Below, piece by piece: positions 31,803 to 40,528 of a stretch of 64,000 bases of DNA (the stretch's first letter is position 1; each line of letters opens with the position of its first letter). The notes below the pieces were generated by a model, which worked only from the letters and a program-made list of their open reading frames with translations, was not told the DNA's origin and made no database searches. The translations under genes were made by a program, and so were the position numbers. This stretch comes from an uncultured Oscillibacter sp. GTDB taxonomy: Bacteria; Bacillota; Clostridia; Oscillospirales; Oscillospiraceae. The stretch spans positions 35,503 through 99,502 of the forward strand of contig CAJUTB010000006.1 in NCBI GenBank assembly GCA_910589315.1. Reading direction: 5' to 3'.

Positions 31803-33731
31803 ATGGCCATTGTAAAAATGAAAAAGCTCCGCGTTCTGGCGATGGCCAACCGCCGGGAAGAACTCCTGGACCAGCTCCTGCGGCTGGGCTGCGTGGAAAT
31901 CAGCGAGCCGGACGGCAAGCTGGCGGACCCTGCCTGGTCGGCCCTGCTCCGGCGGGAGACCTCCGCCCTGGCGGAGGCGAAAAGCGAACTGGCCCGGGCG
32001 AATTCCGCCCTGGACGCGCTCAAACGCTACGCCGGGGTTAAGGACGGCCTGTTCATCCAACGCCGTCCCATTGGCCAGGAGGAGTTCCTGGGAGACGGAA
32101 CGGTCCGTGAGGCGCGGGAAGTCAGCGGACGGATCAACACGGCCTTGCAGGACATCGCCCGGCTCCAGGGGGAGGAGGGCCGCCTTCTGTCCCGCCGGGC
32201 GGGACTGGAGCCTTGGGTTTCCTTGGATATGCCTCTGGAGATGAACGGAACCGCCCACGCGGCCTTCCGCCAGGGCGTTTTCCCCGGAACGGTGGAAATT
32301 GGCGCGGTGTGCAGCGAGCTGGCCGGCGCGGATCTGGCGGCGGAGCTGTATGAGGTGAGCGGCGACAAACAGCAGCGGTACTGCCTGTTGGCCTGCCACC
32401 GGGCGGACGAGGAAGCGGCGTTGGAGCTGCTGCGGCCCTACGGATTCAGTGTAACGGCATTCCAGGGGCTGGAAGGAACCGCCGCGGAAAACGTGAGCGC
32501 GCTGGACCGGGAGCTGGCCGCGAACCAAAAGGCCCGTCAGGAGGCGGAGGCGGCGATTGCAGCCTGCGGTCCGCAGAAAGACGCCTTGCAGGTTTACGCA
32601 GACCGTCTGACCGCGGAAAACGCCAAGCACGCCAACGCGGAACGTCTGCTGACGGACGGCACCGTCCTCTTTTTTGAGGGCTGGGCGCCGGCGGAACAGC
32701 TGGCGCAGGTACAGACGGTCTTGGAGCAGTACGGCTGCGCCTGGGAGGCCGCGGACCCCGCGGAGGAGGAAATTCCGAATGTGCCGGTGCAGCTGAAGAA
32801 TAACTGGTTCACAAAGCCGCTGAACATGGTGACGGAGATGTATTCTCTGCCGGCCTACGACAATGTGGACCCAAACCCGCTGATGGCCCCGTTTTTCATC
32901 CTGTTCTACGGAATCATGATGGCGGATATGGGCTATGGAATTCTGATGTTCCTGGCGGGGACCCTCGTGGCGAAGAAGTACCGTCCAAAGGGCACTATGG
33001 GCCATATGATGGGCCTGCTTCAGCTCTGCGGCGTGAGCACCTTTATCTGGGGCGCGCTGACCGGCGGCTTCTTCGGAGATTTCCTGACGCAAGTGGTGAA
33101 GCTCACCACCGGCGGAGACTTTGCGCTGCCGTCCCTGTTCACGCCTCTGAATGACACCCTGATGATTCTCGTCGGCGCGATGGCTCTGGGTCTGGTGCAG
33201 ATTGTTACCGGCATGGCCATCAGCTTTGTACGGAAGATCCGGGCCGGAAAGGCGTTGGACGCCGTTTTCGAGGAAGTGACATGGTGGATTGTGTTCGCGG
33301 GCATCGGCCTGATGGCGGCGGGCATTACAAATCTCGTGCTGTATGCGGGAATTGTGCTGATCGTGGCCGGGCCGCTGATCACCGGGCAGGGCCTCGGAAA
33401 GATCATGGGCATTTTCGGCTCGCTGTACAACCACGTAACCGGCTACTTCGGAGACATTCTCTCCTATGCCCGTCTGATGGCTCTGATGCTGGCGGGCAGC
33501 GTCATTGCTCAGGTGTTTAACACGCTGGGCGCGATTCCCGGTATTCTGCCGGTGTTCCTGGTCATCTCCCTGGCGGGCAACGCGCTGAATTTCGCGCTGA
33601 ATCTGCTGGGCTGCTATGTCCATGACCTGCGCCTGCAATGCCTGGAATACTTCGGCAAGTTCTATGAGGACGGCGGCAAGCCCTTCCGTCCCTTGGAAAT
33701 CAATACCAAATATGTGGATGTCACAAAGTAA
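31803..33731 (+). CDS. ntpI: V-type ATPase subunit I (membrane stator)
   Basis: 642 residues. The N-terminal half (about 1-340) is a soluble, coiled-coil-rich arm that binds the peripheral stalks. The C-terminal half has about seven or eight helices, including the family stretch NPLMAPFFILFYGIMMADMG and the later GSLYNHVTGYFGDILSYARL, which carries the conserved arginine that faces the rotor glutamate. It forms the ion half-channels next to the K ring. The length is normal for bacterial V/A-ATPases. It follows ntpF by 1 bp. Confidence 0.96.
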   Translation: MAIVKMKKLRVLAMANRREELLDQLLRLGCVEISEPDGKLADPAWSALLRRETSALAEAKSELARANSALDALKRYAGVKDGLFIQRRPIGQEEFLGDGTVREAREVSGRINTALQDIARLQGEEGRLLSRRAGLEPWVSLDMPLEMNGTAHAAFRQGVFPGTVEIGAVCSELAGADLAAELYEVSGDKQQRYCLLACHRADEEAALELLRPYGFSVTAFQGLEGTAAENVSALDRELAANQKARQEAEAAIAACGPQKDALQVYADRLTAENAKHANAERLLTDGTVLFFEGWAPAEQLAQVQTVLEQYGCAWEAADPAEEEIPNVPVQLKNNWFTKPLNMVTEMYSLPAYDNVDPNPLMAPFFILFYGIMMADMGYGILMFLAGTLVAKKYRPKGTMGHMMGLLQLCGVSTFIWGALTGGFFGDFLTQVVKLTTGGDFALPSLFTPLNDTLMILVGAMALGLVQIVTGMAISFVRKIRAGKALDAVFEEVTWWIVFAGIGLMAAGITNLVLYAGIVLIVAGPLITGQGLGKIMGIFGSLYNHVTGYFGDILSYARLMALMLAGSVIAQVFNTLGAIPGILPVFLVISLAGNALNFALNLLGCYVHDLRLQCLEYFGKFYEDGGKPFRPLEINTKYVDVTK

Positions 33732-33754
33732 ATTATCTTAGGAGGAACAACACT

Positions 33755-34285
33755 ATGGATACGAGCATCATTCAGGCAATTGAGCAAAATGCGGCGGCAC
33801 AGTCCTTCCTGGGCGCGTTCGGCGGTCTGGCCCTGGCCCTTTTGGGCGCGGGTCTGGCGGCGGTTCTCCCCGGCATCGGTTCCGCCAAGGGCACCGGCAT
33901 CGCCGGCGAAGCGGGCACCGGGCTTCTCTGCCAGGACCCCAGCAAGTTCGGTAAGGTTATGATTCTTCAGGTGATCCCCGGCACCCAGGGCCTGTACGGA
34001 CTGGTGGTGTGGTTCTTCGCCATCTTCTCCATGGGCCTTCTGGGCGGCGACGCCTCCGGTATGAGCGTGTCTCAGGGCCTTCAGTACTTCTGCGCCTGCC
34101 TGCCCATGGCTCTCGGCGGCCTGTTCTCCGCCATTGCCCAGGGCCGTGTGGCGGCTGGCTCCATCAACATCCTGGCCAAGAAGCCCGACGACTGGTCGAA
34201 AGGCATGGTGCTTTGCATCACCGTGGAATTCTACGCGATTCTTTCCCTGCTGGCTTCCATGCTGATGATCATCAACATCTCCTGA
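33755..34285 (+). CDS. ntpK: V-type ATPase rotor subunit K (16-kDa proteolipid)
   Basis: 176 residues with four transmembrane helices arranged as two homologous hairpins. The ion-binding glutamate is E158 in CITVEFYAIL. T77 and Q78 in IPGTQGLYG and Q129 in AIAQGRVAAG match the Na+ ligands known from Enterococcus hirae NtpK (T64, Q65, Q110, E139). The ring formed by this subunit is therefore probably Na+-specific, which is inference from conserved ligands. Only the second hairpin keeps the acidic residue, as in NtpK. AGGAGG precedes the ATG at 33755. Confidence 0.96.
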   Translation: MDTSIIQAIEQNAAAQSFLGAFGGLALALLGAGLAAVLPGIGSAKGTGIAGEAGTGLLCQDPSKFGKVMILQVIPGTQGLYGLVVWFFAIFSMGLLGGDASGMSVSQGLQYFCACLPMALGGLFSAIAQGRVAAGSINILAKKPDDWSKGMVLCITVEFYAILSLLASMLMIINIS

Positions 34286-34311
34286 CCGGCCCCGAAGAAA
34301 GGGGATTTGAC

Positions 34312-34902
34312 ATGAACGGAATTGATAAAATCACCCAGCGCATCGAAGCGGACGCTCAGACGGAAATTGACCGCGTTTTAGCGGACGCCCGGGACGAGGC
34401 CGCGAAGATTGCCGCAAAGTACAAGGCCCAGGCGGACGCGGAAGCGGCCGATCTGGCGGCGAAGAACCGGAAGGCCGCCGCCGAGCGGGAGGAGCGTCTG
34501 GCAGGCACGGCCCAGATGGAGGCCCGGAAGGCCCTGCTGGCCGCCAAACAGGAAATGGTGGAAAAGGCTTACGCGCTGGCTCTGGAAAAGCTGTGCTCCA
34601 TGCCCGCGGAGAAATACGCGGACGTGCTGGCGGGTCTGCTGGCGGAAGCCTGTTCCAGCGGGAATGAGGAGGTTATCTTCTCCCCCGAGGACCAGAAGAA
34701 GGCCGGAAAGGCCGCCGTGGAAAAAGCCAACAAGAACGGCGGAAAAAAGCTGACGCTTTCTAAGGAAACCCGGCCCATCAAGGGCGGCTTCATCCTGCGG
34801 TCCGGCAACGTGGAGGTTAACTGCGCGTTTGATACCCTGGTACGCCTGCAAAAAGCGGAGACTGCGGGAGCGGTGGCGAAAAAGCTGTTCCCGGAGGGAT
34901 GA
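34312..34902 (+). CDS. ntpE: V-type ATPase subunit E (peripheral stalk)
   Basis: 196 residues. The N-terminal half is a long charged helix (ITQRIEADAQTEIDRVLADA) and the C-terminal half is a small mixed fold with the family stretch IKGGFILRSGNVEVNCAFDTL. It pairs with NtpF to form the peripheral stalk. AAAGGGG lies before the ATG at 34312. The position between K and C is typical. Confidence 0.94.
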   Translation: MNGIDKITQRIEADAQTEIDRVLADARDEAAKIAAKYKAQADAEAADLAAKNRKAAAEREERLAGTAQMEARKALLAAKQEMVEKAYALALEKLCSMPAEKYADVLAGLLAEACSSGNEEVIFSPEDQKKAGKAAVEKANKNGGKKLTLSKETRPIKGGFILRSGNVEVNCAFDTLVRLQKAETAGAVAKKLFPEG

Positions 34903-34914
34903 CGAGGAGGGAGC

Positions 34915-35928
34915 GTGTCACTTTTGGCAAATAAAATCAAGGACACCGATTACCTGTCCATCTCCGCCCGCATCAAGGCGATGGAAACCGGACTGCTGAC
35001 ACGGGAGCGGATGGAGCAGGTTTTGGAGGCCCGCAGCGACGAGGAGGCCGTGAAAATCCTCCAGGAGTGCGGGTATCCCGAGCTGAACCCGAAGGACCCG
35101 GAGGCAATGGACGGCGCATTGTCCGCGGCGCGTGAGGCAACCCTTTCGGACCTGGCGGAAGGCGCGCCGGACCCCAGGTATATCGACGTTTTCAAGCTGA
35201 AATACGACTATCATAATGTAAAGGCCATTCTCAAGGCCGAGGCCATGAATACCAGCGCGGACTCCATGCTGATGGACATGGGCCGGATCCCGGCGGCGGA
35301 GCTGAAAGAAGCGGTGCAGACGGGACGGATGGAAAACCTGCCCGCCGGTCTGGCCGCAGCCGCCGCAGAGGCAAAGGAGATTCTGGATACCACCCGGGAC
35401 CCGCAGCTGAGTGACATCGTGCTGGACCGCTGGTGCTACCGGGAAATGATGGACGTGGCTGCGGCCACGGGAAGCGCGTTCCTGGCAGGCTATGTGCGTA
35501 TTCAGATCGACGCGGCGAATCTCCGCGCTCTGGTGCGGACCCTTCGTATGGGCAAAAGCATGGACTTTTTGCGGACGGTACTGCTGTCCGGCGGAGAAAT
35601 CGACGCGGACGCCGTGCTGGCGGCGGGAATGTCCGGCGGCGGCGCGCTGGGCGAGCTTTACGGTCCCACGCGCTTGCAGGCGGCGGCGGAATCCGGCGCG
35701 GAAGCTCTGCGGGGCGGCACGCTGACCGAATTTGAAAAGCTCTGTGACGACGCGGTGAGCGACTATCTGGCGGGGGCGCAGTTCGTGCCCTTCGGGGAAG
35801 CTCCCCTGCTGGGCTATCTGGCGGCGCGGGAGACGGAATATACCAATATCCGCATCCTGCTCATGGGCCGGAGCGCGGGGCTGCCCGCCGATGTGATTCG
35901 TTCCCGGCTGCGGGCCGGTTATGTGTAA
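34915..35928 (+). CDS. ntpC: V-type ATPase subunit C (central-stalk socket)
   Basis: 337 residues, mainly helical, of the V-ATPase C/AC39 family (KDTDYLSISARIKAMETGLL at the start; FKLKYDYHNVKAILKAE near 85). It links the rotor shaft (D and F subunits) to the K ring. The start is a GTG at 34915 behind GAGGAGGGA. It is 12 bp after ntpE. Confidence 0.94.
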   Translation: MSLLANKIKDTDYLSISARIKAMETGLLTRERMEQVLEARSDEEAVKILQECGYPELNPKDPEAMDGALSAAREATLSDLAEGAPDPRYIDVFKLKYDYHNVKAILKAEAMNTSADSMLMDMGRIPAAELKEAVQTGRMENLPAGLAAAAAEAKEILDTTRDPQLSDIVLDRWCYREMMDVAAATGSAFLAGYVRIQIDAANLRALVRTLRMGKSMDFLRTVLLSGGEIDADAVLAAGMSGGGALGELYGPTRLQAAAESGAEALRGGTLTEFEKLCDDAVSDYLAGAQFVPFGEAPLLGYLAARETEYTNIRILLMGRSAGLPADVIRSRLRAGYV

Positions 35929-35940
35929 GGCGGTGAGAGT

Positions 35941-36258
35941 ATGGCAACAACCTATCGAATCGCCGCAGTCGGCGACTGGGAGTCCGTGATGGGCTTCCGC
36001 GCCCTGGGGCTGGATACCTACCCGGTGTCCGGCGTGGCGGAGGCGAAAGAGAAGATCCGCGAGCTGGCAAAGGCGGACTGCGCGGTCATTTACCTGACGG
36101 AGCAGCTGGCCCAGGGCATGGACGACGTACTGTCCCGCTACAAGGACGAGCTGCGCCCGGCAATCATCCTGATTCCGGGGCGGCAAGGGGTCTTGGGCAT
36201 TGGCCGGAATAACATCCAGCGCGCCATTGAGCGGGCCGTAGGCGCGGATATCCTGTAA
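35941..36258 (+). CDS. ntpG: V-type ATPase subunit F (central rotor)
   Basis: 105 residues with an alternating alpha/beta fold starting YRIAAVGDWESVMGFRALGL, a hallmark of subunit F (NtpG). It contains CAVIYLTEQLAQ and PAIILIPGRQG motifs. It sits on the shaft subunit D. GGCGGTGAGAGT precedes the ATG. A 188-bp gap with hairpins follows, unusual within this otherwise tight operon. Confidence 0.94.
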   Translation: MATTYRIAAVGDWESVMGFRALGLDTYPVSGVAEAKEKIRELAKADCAVIYLTEQLAQGMDDVLSRYKDELRPAIILIPGRQGVLGIGRNNIQRAIERAVGADIL

Positions 36259-36446
36259 AGCGTTTTGCCCGCCGCGCCCTTCGGGGGCGCGGAAGGCGGC
36301 TGCGCCTTTGGCGGAGTTTTGAGGCGGTGCCTCAGCGCGGCCCCAAGCGCGTGCTTTTAGAAAAACGTTCCCTCCCGCGGGGAGGGCCAAGGGCTGCGCC
36401 CTTGGAATCCTTCTGGCAAATCTATCCAGAAAGAAGGTACTGAAAT
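36259..36446 (+). repeat. Palindromic GC-rich insert between ntpG and ntpA
   Basis: This gap holds three hairpins: GCGCCC-TTCGG-GGGCGC near 36277-36293, CCAAGGGC-TGC-GCCCTTGG near 36388-36405, and TTCTGG/CCAGAA near 36410-36432. Similar CCAAGGGCTGCGCCCTTGG elements are scattered in related Clostridia as far as I recall. It looks like a REP-type or small mobile repeat inserted in the operon without breaking genes. Confidence 0.55.
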
Positions 36447-38216
36447 TTGAGCGGCAAAATTGTTAAAGTTTCCGGGCCGCTGGTGGTGGCTACGGGCTTG
36501 TCGGACGCGAATATGTCCGACGTGGTTCGGGTCGGTCCCCAGCGTTTGATCGGTGAGATCCTGACCATGAAGGGCGACGCAGCCTCCATCCAGGTCTACG
36601 AGGAGACCTCAGGCCTGGGTCCCGGCGCGGTGGTGGAGACCACCGGCGCGCCCATGAGCGTGGAGCTTGGCCCCGGCATGATCGAGGGCATTTATGACGG
36701 CATTCAGCGTCCGCTGGAAAAAATCGTGGAAAAAGTGGGCGCGAACATCACCCGCGGCGTGGAAGTCTCCGCCGTGGACCATGAGAAGAAGTGGGAATTT
36801 ACCGCCACGGTCAAGGCCGGAGCCAAGGTGGTGGGCGGCGACGTGATCGGCACGGTTCCCGAGACGCCGGTGGTGCTGCATAAAATCATGGTTCCCCCGC
36901 ATCTGAAGGGCACCATCAAGGCCATCAAGAGCGGTTCCTACAACGTGACGGAGACCGTAGCCACGCTGACCACCGAGGACGGCAAGGACGTGCCTCTGAC
37001 CATGATTCAGAAATGGCCCGTCCGCGTGGGCCGTCCCTATCAGAAAAAATATCCCCCGGTCAAGCCCCTTTGCTCCGGACAACGGATCATTGATACCCTG
37101 TTCCCCATTGCAAAGGGCGGCACCGCCGCGGTTCCCGGCCCCTTCGGTTCGGGCAAAACCGTGGTGCAGCATCAGCTTGCCAAGTGGTCCGACGTAGACA
37201 TAGTGGTCTACATTGGCTGCGGCGAGCGCGGCAACGAGATGACCGACGTTCTGCGGGAGTTCCCCGAGCTGAAGGATCCCCGGACCGGCGAGTCCCTGAT
37301 GAAGCGGACCGTTTTGATTGCCAATACCTCGGATATGCCCGTGGCGGCGCGGGAAGCGTCCGTCTACACCGGCATTACCATTGCGGAATATTTCCGCGAT
37401 ATGGGGTATGACGTGGCGGTTATCGCAGACTCTACCTCCCGCTGGGCGGAAGCTCTGCGCGAGATGTCGGGCCGTCTGGAAGAAATGCCCGGCGAAGAAG
37501 GCTATCCCGCCTACCTGGCATCCCGTCTGGCGCAGTTCTATGAGCGCGCCGGTTCCGTGGAGTGCCTGGGCAGCGACGAACGCCGCGGCTCTCTGACCGC
37601 CGTGGGCGCGGTGTCGCCTCCGGGCGGCGACTTGTCCGAGCCGGTTTCCCAGGCGACCATGCGTATCGTCAAGGTCTTCTGGGCGCTGGACGCATCCCTG
37701 GCTTATAAACGCCACTTCCCCGCCATCAACTGGCTGAATTCGCACTCCCTGTATCTGGATACCCTCAAGCCCTGGTTTGACGAAAACTTCGGTGAGAAGT
37801 TCATGAAGGACCGGAGCCGGGCCATGAGCATTCTGCAAAACGAAGCGAGCCTGAATGAAATTGTGCAGTTGGTTGGCAAGGACGCCCTGTCTCCCTCCGA
37901 CCAGCTGACGCTGGAAGTGGCCCGGATGGTCCGGGAGGACTTCCTCCAGCAGAATGCCTTTACGGACATCGACGGCTATTCCAGCTACGACCGGCAGGGT
38001 AAGCTGCTTGCTATGATTCTGCGTTACGAGACGCTGTGCCGCGACGCCATTGCCAAGGGCGCGAACGTCATGAAACTGTTTGAAATCCCCGCCCGTGAGA
38101 AGATCGGCCGCGCCAAGAGCGTACCTGCCGAGGAATATGTCGCGGTCTACGAGCAGATCGAGGGCGAGATGGAGACGGAGATCGCGTCCATCGCGGCCCA
38201 GGGAGGTGAGAACTGA
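36447..38216 (+). CDS. ntpA: V-type ATPase catalytic subunit A
   Basis: 589 residues with Walker A GPFGSGKT (231-238), the A-subunit-specific non-homologous insert (about 110-190), and VIADSTSRWAEALREMSGRL for Walker B and the following region. It hydrolyses or makes ATP in the V1 head. The start is a TTG at 36447 nine bases after AAGAAGG; no better ATG precedes the conserved KIVKVSGPLV. It overlaps ntpB by one base. Confidence 0.97.
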   Translation: MSGKIVKVSGPLVVATGLSDANMSDVVRVGPQRLIGEILTMKGDAASIQVYEETSGLGPGAVVETTGAPMSVELGPGMIEGIYDGIQRPLEKIVEKVGANITRGVEVSAVDHEKKWEFTATVKAGAKVVGGDVIGTVPETPVVLHKIMVPPHLKGTIKAIKSGSYNVTETVATLTTEDGKDVPLTMIQKWPVRVGRPYQKKYPPVKPLCSGQRIIDTLFPIAKGGTAAVPGPFGSGKTVVQHQLAKWSDVDIVVYIGCGERGNEMTDVLREFPELKDPRTGESLMKRTVLIANTSDMPVAAREASVYTGITIAEYFRDMGYDVAVIADSTSRWAEALREMSGRLEEMPGEEGYPAYLASRLAQFYERAGSVECLGSDERRGSLTAVGAVSPPGGDLSEPVSQATMRIVKVFWALDASLAYKRHFPAINWLNSHSLYLDTLKPWFDENFGEKFMKDRSRAMSILQNEASLNEIVQLVGKDALSPSDQLTLEVARMVREDFLQQNAFTDIDGYSSYDRQGKLLAMILRYETLCRDAIAKGANVMKLFEIPAREKIGRAKSVPAEEYVAVYEQIEGEMETEIASIAAQGGEN

Positions 38217-39601
38217 TGATTCGTGAATATAAAACCGTAGAGGAGATCGTCAGCCCGCTGATGATGGTCCGCATGGTGGAAAACGTCACCTATGACGAAC
38301 TGGTAGAAGTGGAGCTGGGCAACGGTTCTGTTCGCCGGGGCAAGGTGCTGGAAGTCAACGGAGACACTGCGGTGGTCCAGCTGTTTGAAGCCGCCGCCGG
38401 CATCAACCTGGCGGACGCAAAGGTCCGGTTTCTGGGTCATCCGTTGCAGCTGGGCGTGTCCGGCGATATGCTGGGCCGCGTGTTCAACGGCATGGGCCAG
38501 CCCATCGACGGCGGCCCGGACATTCTGGCGGAGGAATACCGGGACATCAACGGCCTGCCGATGAATCCCGCTGCGCGGGATTACCCGAACGAGTTTATTC
38601 AGACCGGCGTATCCACCATCGACGGCCTGAATACCCTGGTCCGGGGCCAGAAGCTGCCGATTTTCTCCGGCTCGGGCCTGCCCCATGCGAATCTGGCGGC
38701 GCAGATTGCCCGTCAGGCGAAGGTTTTGGGCGACGAGGCGGCCAACTTCGCCGTCGTGTTCGCGGCCATCGGTATTACCTTCGAGGAATCCGAGTTCTTC
38801 GTCAGCGAGTTCCGCCGCACCGGGGCCATTGACCGTACGGTGTTGTTCTCCAACCTGGCGAACGACCCCGCCGTTGAACGTATTTCCACGCCGCGTATGG
38901 CGTTGACCGCCGCGGAATATCTGGCGTTTGAGAAGGATATGCACGTGTTGGTTATCATGACCGACATCACGAACTATGCGGAAGCCCTCCGGGAAGTTTC
39001 CGCAGCGAAAAAAGAGGTTCCGGGCCGCCGCGGCTTCCCCGGCTACCTCTATACCGACCTTGCGCAGATGTACGAGCGCGCCGGCCGGCAGCTGGGCAAA
39101 AAGGGTTCCATCACCATGATCCCCATTCTGACCATGCCCGAAGACGACAAGACCCACCCCATCCCCGACCTGACGGGCTATATCACCGAGGGGCAGATCA
39201 TCCTGAGCCGTGCACTGTACCGCCAGGGAATTCACCCGCCGGTGGACGTGCTGCCGAGCCTGAGCCGTCTGAAAGACAAGGGCGTAGGCAAGGGCAAGAC
39301 CCGGGAGGACCATGCAGACACCATGAACCAGCTCTTTGCCGCGTATTCCACCGGTAAGGACAACAAGGAATTGATGTCCATTCTGGGTGAAGCGGCTCTG
39401 ACGCCGACGGATTTGCTGTACGCAAAGTTTGCAGATGAGTTTGAGCGGCGTTATGTCAACCAGGGCTATGAGGAAAACCGGTCCATTGAGGAAACCCTCA
39501 ATCTGGGCTGGGAGCTTTTGAGCATTCTGCCGAAGGCGGAGCTGAAACGTATCAAACCGGAGCTGATCGAGCGGTATTGGCCGAAAAAAGACGAGCGGTA
39601 A
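38216..39601 (+). CDS. ntpB: V-type ATPase regulatory subunit B
   Basis: 461 residues of the non-catalytic B family. It has YKTVEEIVSPLMMV at the start, a P-loop replaced by FSGSGLPHANLAAQIARQA, and the C-terminal NLGWELLSILPKAELKRI. It alternates with A in the hexamer. Its ATG overlaps the ntpA stop (TGATG), implying coupled translation. The length is normal. Confidence 0.97.
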   Translation: MIREYKTVEEIVSPLMMVRMVENVTYDELVEVELGNGSVRRGKVLEVNGDTAVVQLFEAAAGINLADAKVRFLGHPLQLGVSGDMLGRVFNGMGQPIDGGPDILAEEYRDINGLPMNPAARDYPNEFIQTGVSTIDGLNTLVRGQKLPIFSGSGLPHANLAAQIARQAKVLGDEAANFAVVFAAIGITFEESEFFVSEFRRTGAIDRTVLFSNLANDPAVERISTPRMALTAAEYLAFEKDMHVLVIMTDITNYAEALREVSAAKKEVPGRRGFPGYLYTDLAQMYERAGRQLGKKGSITMIPILTMPEDDKTHPIPDLTGYITEGQIILSRALYRQGIHPPVDVLPSLSRLKDKGVGKGKTREDHADTMNQLFAAYSTGKDNKELMSILGEAALTPTDLLYAKFADEFERRYVNQGYEENRSIEETLNLGWELLSILPKAELKRIKPELIERYWPKKDER

Positions 39602-39614
39602 GGAGGGGTGAGCC

Positions 39615-40328
39615 ATGGCGAACATCACGGTAAGCCCTACCCGAATGGAGCTTACCCGTTTGAAAGGCAAGCTGCGGACGGCCCAGCGGGGCCACAAGCT
39701 GCTGAAGGACAAACGGGATGAGCTGATGAAGCAGTTTCTGGATACGGTGCGGGAGGTCCGCGCCCTCCGGGCGGAGGTGGAGGAGGAACTGATGAGGGTC
39801 CATGGGGCTTTCACGGTTGCTTCGGCTCTCATGAGTTCGGAGGCGTTGGAACAGGCTTTGGTCTATCCGAAACAGAGCGTGGAACTGACCATGACTTTCC
39901 AGAATATCATGTCGGTGAATGTGCCGGTGTATGATTTCCAGACCCAGACCCGTTCGGATTCGGACATTTATCCTTACGGCTTCGCGGCGACCTCCGGCGA
40001 GCTGGACACCGCAGTAGATGCCTTGGGCAAGGTGTTTCGGAAGCTGCTGAAGCTGGCGGAAATTGAGAAGTCGGCGCAGCTGATGGCGGAGGAGATCGAG
40101 AAGACCCGCCGCCGGGTAAACGCGCTGGAATACGTCATGATTCCGAATACCCAGGAGGCAATCCGGTATATCAACATGAAGCTGGACGAGAATGACCGTG
40201 CAACCACCGTCCGGCTGATGAAGGTCAAGGATATGATTTTGAAGGAGTCCCTGGAAGAAAAACGGGCGGAAACCGCCCGGGCCGTGAAGGCATTTGGTTC
40301 GGAAGATGAAGGCGCGGCAGAAGTTTAG
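39615..40328 (+). CDS. ntpD: V-type ATPase subunit D (central shaft)
   Basis: 237 residues with long N- and C-terminal helices that form the rotating coiled-coil shaft. The family start is VSPTRMELTRLKGKL-x-TAQRGHKLLKDKRDEL. It is the last gene of the operon, followed by two terminators. GGAGGGGTGAGCC precedes the ATG. No extra ntpH/ntpJ genes follow. Confidence 0.97.
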   Translation: MANITVSPTRMELTRLKGKLRTAQRGHKLLKDKRDELMKQFLDTVREVRALRAEVEEELMRVHGAFTVASALMSSEALEQALVYPKQSVELTMTFQNIMSVNVPVYDFQTQTRSDSDIYPYGFAATSGELDTAVDALGKVFRKLLKLAEIEKSAQLMAEEIEKTRRRVNALEYVMIPNTQEAIRYINMKLDENDRATTVRLMKVKDMILKESLEEKRAETARAVKAFGSEDEGAAEV

Positions 40329-40356
40329 CAGAATAACTTCATAATGAAGTAAAAGA

Positions 40357-40404
40357 AATCAGCTCATACTGCTTGGAGTGAACACACAGCAGTATGAGCT
40401 GATT
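40357..40404 (+). terminator. First terminator of the V-ATPase operon
   Basis: AATCAGCTCATACTGC pairs with GCAGTATGAGCTGATT; TTTT follows. Confidence 0.85.
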
Positions 40405-40442
40405 TTGGCAAAAGAAAGTTAAGGATGAATCAGATGGAACAG

Positions 40443-40486
40443 AAAACGGCACTACCTCAGATAAACTCCCAGGCAGTGCCGTTTTT
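40443..40486. terminator. Second terminator, shared with the convergent gene
   Basis: AAAACGGCACT-x-CCT pairs with AGG-x-AGTGCCGTTTT followed by T5 on the plus strand and T-rich sequence on the minus strand. It lies 43 bp after the stop of the leftward gene 40529-41932. Confidence 0.85.
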
Positions 40487-40528
40487 CTGTGTGCGTATGA
40501 TGTTTGCTCTGAGCCGCACATATTTTAT

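Noticed and set aside
30923..32023. 366-codon minus-strand frame across the V-ATPase leader and first genes
   Set aside because: It opposes ntpF and ntpI and covers the promoter. Composition is Arg/Ser/Phe-rich shadow sequence.
36609..39832. Large minus-strand open frames opposite ntpA, ntpB and ntpD (about 409 and 561 codons)
   Set aside because: They are His/Gly/Arg-rich mirror frames of conserved V-ATPase genes caused by GC-biased third positions. No family resemblance.
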